Of a stretch of 5,976 nt of DNA, positions 4,043 to 5,976 are shown one piece after another. Both the position numbers and the translations under genes were made by a program. The stretch lies in assembly GCA_964435115.1 (NCBI GenBank), contig CAYSYM010000092.1, positions 1 to 5,976 of the forward strand, given 5' to 3'. This stretch comes from CAYSYM01 sp964435115. GTDB taxonomy: Bacteria; Chloroflexota; UBA6077; CF-72. The notes below the pieces were generated by a model. That model worked only from the letters and a program-made list of their open reading frames with translations. It was not told the DNA's origin and did not search any database. Every line of letters begins with the position of its first letter. Position 1 is the stretch's first letter.

Positions 4043-5014
4043 ATGAGCACGCCCTACCGCACGAACGCCCGCCAGCCGATTGGCCTCTCCACTGCCTGGA
4101 ACGGCCCGCACCGCGACGCGGCCTCCCTGCTGAACGAGCATCGCGGCCTCGGGTTCCGCCGCCTCGAAGCCTACTGCCACTTCACCCCGCAGCAGCTCCG
4201 CGACCTCCAGCGCCGGGCGCACGACTGGGGCATGGAAGTCGCCAGCCTGCACAGCCCCTGCCCCGTCCCCGTGGATGGCGGCGGCGGACGCGACCGCTGG
4301 GGCGACTGGCTCGCCTCGACGAGCGCGAGCGAGCGCACGTACGCGGTCGACGCCATCAGGCGGACGATCGACGCGGCGGCCGAGATCGGCGCTCAGGCGA
4401 TCGTCATTCACCTCGGCAGCACCGGGGTCGTCTCACGGCAGCGCGAAGTGTTCGCCACCATCGAGCAGTACGGGCGAGACAGCGCGGAGCATCGCCAGCT
4501 CGTGCAGCGGGCCTGGCTTGAGCGCGAGGCGGCGAAGGGGCCGCCCCTGGAAGCGGCGCTCCAGAGCATCCGAGCCCTGGGCAAGCACGCCCAGGGCTCG
4601 GGGGTCCGCTTGGGCGTGGAGGCGCGCGACAGCTACCACGAGATTCCCAGTCTGGACGAGCTCGCGGACGTGTTCGCGGCCTGCGTGGGTCTGCCCGTGG
4701 GGTACTGGCACGACGCCGGACATGGAGCCAAGCTGGAGCACGCGGGGTTCGTGGAGCACGAGGCATACCTCCGCCGCTACGCGGACCACCTGGTTGGCAT
4801 GCACGTCCACGACACGCGTGGTGGGCGCGACCACCAGGCGCCCGGCCAGGGCGACACGGATTTCGCCATGCTGGCCCGCTACCTGCGACCCGAGACGATC
4901 AGGACGCTCGAGCTGCACGCAAGCTGCACGCCGGCCCAGATCACCCAGGCTCTCGACCTGCTGGCTGCCTTCGAGGAGTTCGGGGTGCAGGAGGGGGTCC
5001 TAGTCGAGGCGTAG
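4043..5014 (+). CDS. Sugar phosphate isomerase/epimerase-like TIM-barrel protein
   Basis: A 323-residue cytoplasmic protein of the xylose isomerase-like / AP-endonuclease-2 superfamily. Candidate divalent metal ligands fall at strand ends in the expected order: H70 (SLHSP), H123 (VIHLGS), E193 (GVEARD), D224 and H227 (WHDAGHG), H254 or H256 (GMHVHDT), H264 (DHQAPGQG) and E290 (TLELH). The D-x-x-H pair and the H-x(3)-G-x-G turn recall endonuclease IV, but its D229 position is R262 here, as in many sugar-active relatives. An uncommon insert, GRDRWGDWLASTS (82-94), lies before the third barrel segment. The ATG at 4043 is preferred over the in-frame TTG at 3998, which adds a Pro/Arg-rich tail lying over the divergent gap and the tag start. 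Substrate is unknown. Most relatives isomerise or epimerise sugars; a role in abasic-site repair next to tag is only a hypothesis. Confidence 0.85.
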   Translation: MSTPYRTNARQPIGLSTAWNGPHRDAASLLNEHRGLGFRRLEAYCHFTPQQLRDLQRRAHDWGMEVASLHSPCPVPVDGGGGRDRWGDWLASTSASERTYAVDAIRRTIDAAAEIGAQAIVIHLGSTGVVSRQREVFATIEQYGRDSAEHRQLVQRAWLEREAAKGPPLEAALQSIRALGKHAQGSGVRLGVEARDSYHEIPSLDELADVFAACVGLPVGYWHDAGHGAKLEHAGFVEHEAYLRRYADHLVGMHVHDTRGGRDHQAPGQGDTDFAMLARYLRPETIRTLELHASCTPAQITQALDLLAAFEEFGVQEGVLVEA

Positions 5015-5073
5015 CCCTGGCCAGGCGCGTGGGCCCCATCGGCTCAGCCCCGGCAGCCCTCACCGAGTCACGG

Positions 5074-5107
5074 CGCTCCGGGGCGGCGGGCCCGCCGCCC
5101 CGGAGCG
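5074..5107. terminator. 34-bp perfect palindrome between convergent genes
   Basis: CGCTCCGGGGCGGCGGG (5074-5090) is followed directly by its exact complement (5091-5107), with no spacer. It lies 59 nt past the TIM-barrel gene stop and 124 nt past the response regulator stop, so it can fold at the 3' end of both transcripts. No T tract follows on either strand. A bidirectional terminator is most likely. The rest of 5015-5231 shows only a small palindrome, CCTGGCCAGG (5016-5025). Confidence 0.6.
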
Positions 5108-5231
5108 GGAGCCCGAAGGCCTCACCGTCTGACACCCGGCCAGTGGCTCGGTGGGCACGTCAGCCCGCCCGCGTCGGACGAGTGGGTCGGCTGGGTGCTT
5201 CGACGGAGGCGGCCCAGCGCCCCGGTTCAGC

Positions 5232-5642
5232 TCACCGGCTGGCGGCGAGCTTGGCACCCCGGGCGGGGGCGCTCACGCGGCGAAGCGCGTCCAGCAGCGC
5301 GTCATAGTCCAGCGGCTTCTGGAAGACACCGTCGGCCCGCTCCGCATCGCGCGCCTCCATGAGGCCCGCGTAGGCGCTCAGCACGAACACGGGCAGCCCG
5401 GAGCGTGCGCGGCCAGCCTTCAGCGCCCGCAGCACGTCAAGGCCTGAGATCGTCGGCAGCGCCAGGTCGAGCAGCACCGCCTGGAGATCCTCGTGGGCGA
5501 CGATATCCAGCGCCTCCTCGCCGTTCCTGGCCGCCATCACCGCGTAGCCCTCGCCCACGAGCAGGGCCGTCGTCACCGTCCTCGTCCATGGGTCGTCATC
5601 CACGACGAGCAGCGTCCGCTGGGGCTCGGTCTTCGCTTCCAT
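5232..5642 (-). CDS. Single-domain (CheY-like) response regulator
   Basis: A 136-residue receiver domain with no output domain. The fold residues are complete: acidic cluster D15-D16-D17 after LLVV, phospho-acceptor D59 in LLDLALP, S89 in FVLSA (the usual Thr/Ser position) and K109 in FQKP. Such proteins accept phosphate from a histidine kinase and act by protein-protein contact, in phosphorelays or on a motility or signalling target. The Ala/Arg-rich tail (about 125-136) is not a recognisable DNA-binding unit. The ATG at 5642 is well supported by AAGGAG (complement of 5651-5656), 8 nt upstream and the best ribosome site in the window. No kinase or chemotaxis gene is adjacent, so its partner is encoded elsewhere. 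It converges on the TIM-barrel gene. Confidence 0.94.
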   Translation of the reverse strand: MEAKTEPQRTLLVVDDDPWTRTVTTALLVGEGYAVMAARNGEEALDIVAHEDLQAVLLDLALPTISGLDVLRALKAGRARSGLPVFVLSAYAGLMEARDAERADGVFQKPLDYDALLDALRRVSAPARGAKLAASR

Positions 5643-5962
5643 GCGATGCGCTCCTTCTCACGCGCCAGCCAGGCCAGGGAGCAGCGCCGCGCTTCTGCCT
5701 CCGGTTCCGGGCGCCCGGGCCAGCCTGGCGCTGCCTGCCGCCGAACGCTGGCCCAGTTGCCACACCCTCCAGGCCCGGAACGGTCCCTCAGGGGCCGGGG
5801 CTCGAGCGGTGCAGCCACGAGCCGGGCGCACGTCCGTTCGGCCCGCCAACCGTGGCCCCGCTCCGTACCTCCCCACACTACCACCCGCCGGTCGGGCTGC
5901 CAAGACCAGGGGCATGCTGAACAGGGCCTTTTCACCACAGTGTTCCTGCCGAGAGGACGAGC
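5643..5962. other. 320-bp intergenic leader region between divergent genes
   Basis: This is gene-free as far as I can see. It holds the ribosome site of the response regulator (5651-5656) and a leftward promoter candidate (5875-5903). The frames open here are Pro/Arg/Gly-rich shadows without start signals. No RNA gene or long inverted repeat stands out. Confidence 0.5.
5875..5903 (-). promoter_or_regulatory. Candidate promoter of the response regulator gene
   Basis: On the minus strand, TTGGCA (complement of 5898-5903) and TAGTGT (complement of 5875-5880) are separated by exactly 17 bp. The start would be near 5868, giving an unusually long leader of about 225 nt. It is the same layout and -10 hexamer as the orphan promoter at 2646-2674. 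Confidence 0.4.
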
Positions 5963-5976
5963 GTGACGGCGTCGCG
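5963..5976 (+). CDS. Probable start of a further rightward gene, partial
   Basis: A GTG at 5963 follows GAGAGGA (5951-5957), with the GAGG core six bases before the start codon. The frame (V-T-A-S) is open to the window end. Only four codons are visible, so no product can be named. The evidence is the ribosome site and its spacing alone. Confidence 0.35.

Noticed and set aside
2929..4050. Very long open frames on both strands across the tag gene and the upstream gap (373 and 365 codons)
   Set aside because: They are shadows produced by high GC. The tag frame explains 3399-3998, and the extensions lack domains and ribosome sites.
1..5976. CRISPR array, insertion sequence or defence island
   Set aside because: There are no regularly spaced direct repeats, transposase frames or terminal repeats flanking a gene, and the genes present are housekeeping-type.

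Overview
The window is about 70% GC with tightly spaced, mostly single-gene transcription units. Gene content suggests an uncultured or free-living high-GC bacterium. My best guess is Chloroflexota (Thermomicrobia-like), from three traits: a two-TM double-zinc-ribbon protein, a CCA-adding enzyme with an HD domain and a PLDGxxLM...GPGPWI tail, and a UgpC-type ABC ATPase. This placement is inference from protein style only.

Layout, left to right. Positions 1-158 are the 3' end of a sugar-type ABC transporter ATPase (+). A convergent gap with three hairpins follows, then a leftward gene for a small membrane-anchored double zinc ribbon protein (297-845, -). Divergent from it is the tRNA nucleotidyltransferase gene cca (1059-2462, +), which ends in an 18-bp perfect hairpin. 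A 344-bp gene-free stretch follows. It holds a good leftward promoter with no gene to drive, three copies of an ATCACAC heptamer and a run of tetraloop hairpins. Two tRNA genes, tRNA-His(GTG) and tRNA-Arg(TCG), both with encoded CCA, lie at 2807-2978. A second gene-free stretch (2979-3398) between convergent units is packed with inverted repeats, including a 100-nt cloverleaf-like element. Then come tag (3-methyladenine-DNA glycosylase I, 3399-3998, -), a divergent xylose-isomerase-like TIM-barrel gene (4043-5014, +), a 34-bp perfect palindrome, and a leftward single-domain response regulator (5232-5642, -). The last bases look like the start of another rightward gene.

How they work together: cca and the two tRNA genes share the tRNA 3'-end theme, although these tRNAs already encode CCA. 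Tag and the TIM-barrel gene share a 44-bp divergent control region. The TIM protein belongs to the superfamily that also contains endonuclease IV, so a repair link is possible but unproven. The other genes look like ordinary unlinked housekeeping or regulatory genes.

The least explained DNA is in the two large intergenic stretches (2463-2806 and 2979-3398). I see no CRISPR array, transposase, phage gene or defence gene, and no clear new multi-gene system. The best candidates for something undescribed are structured, possibly transcribed, non-coding elements.
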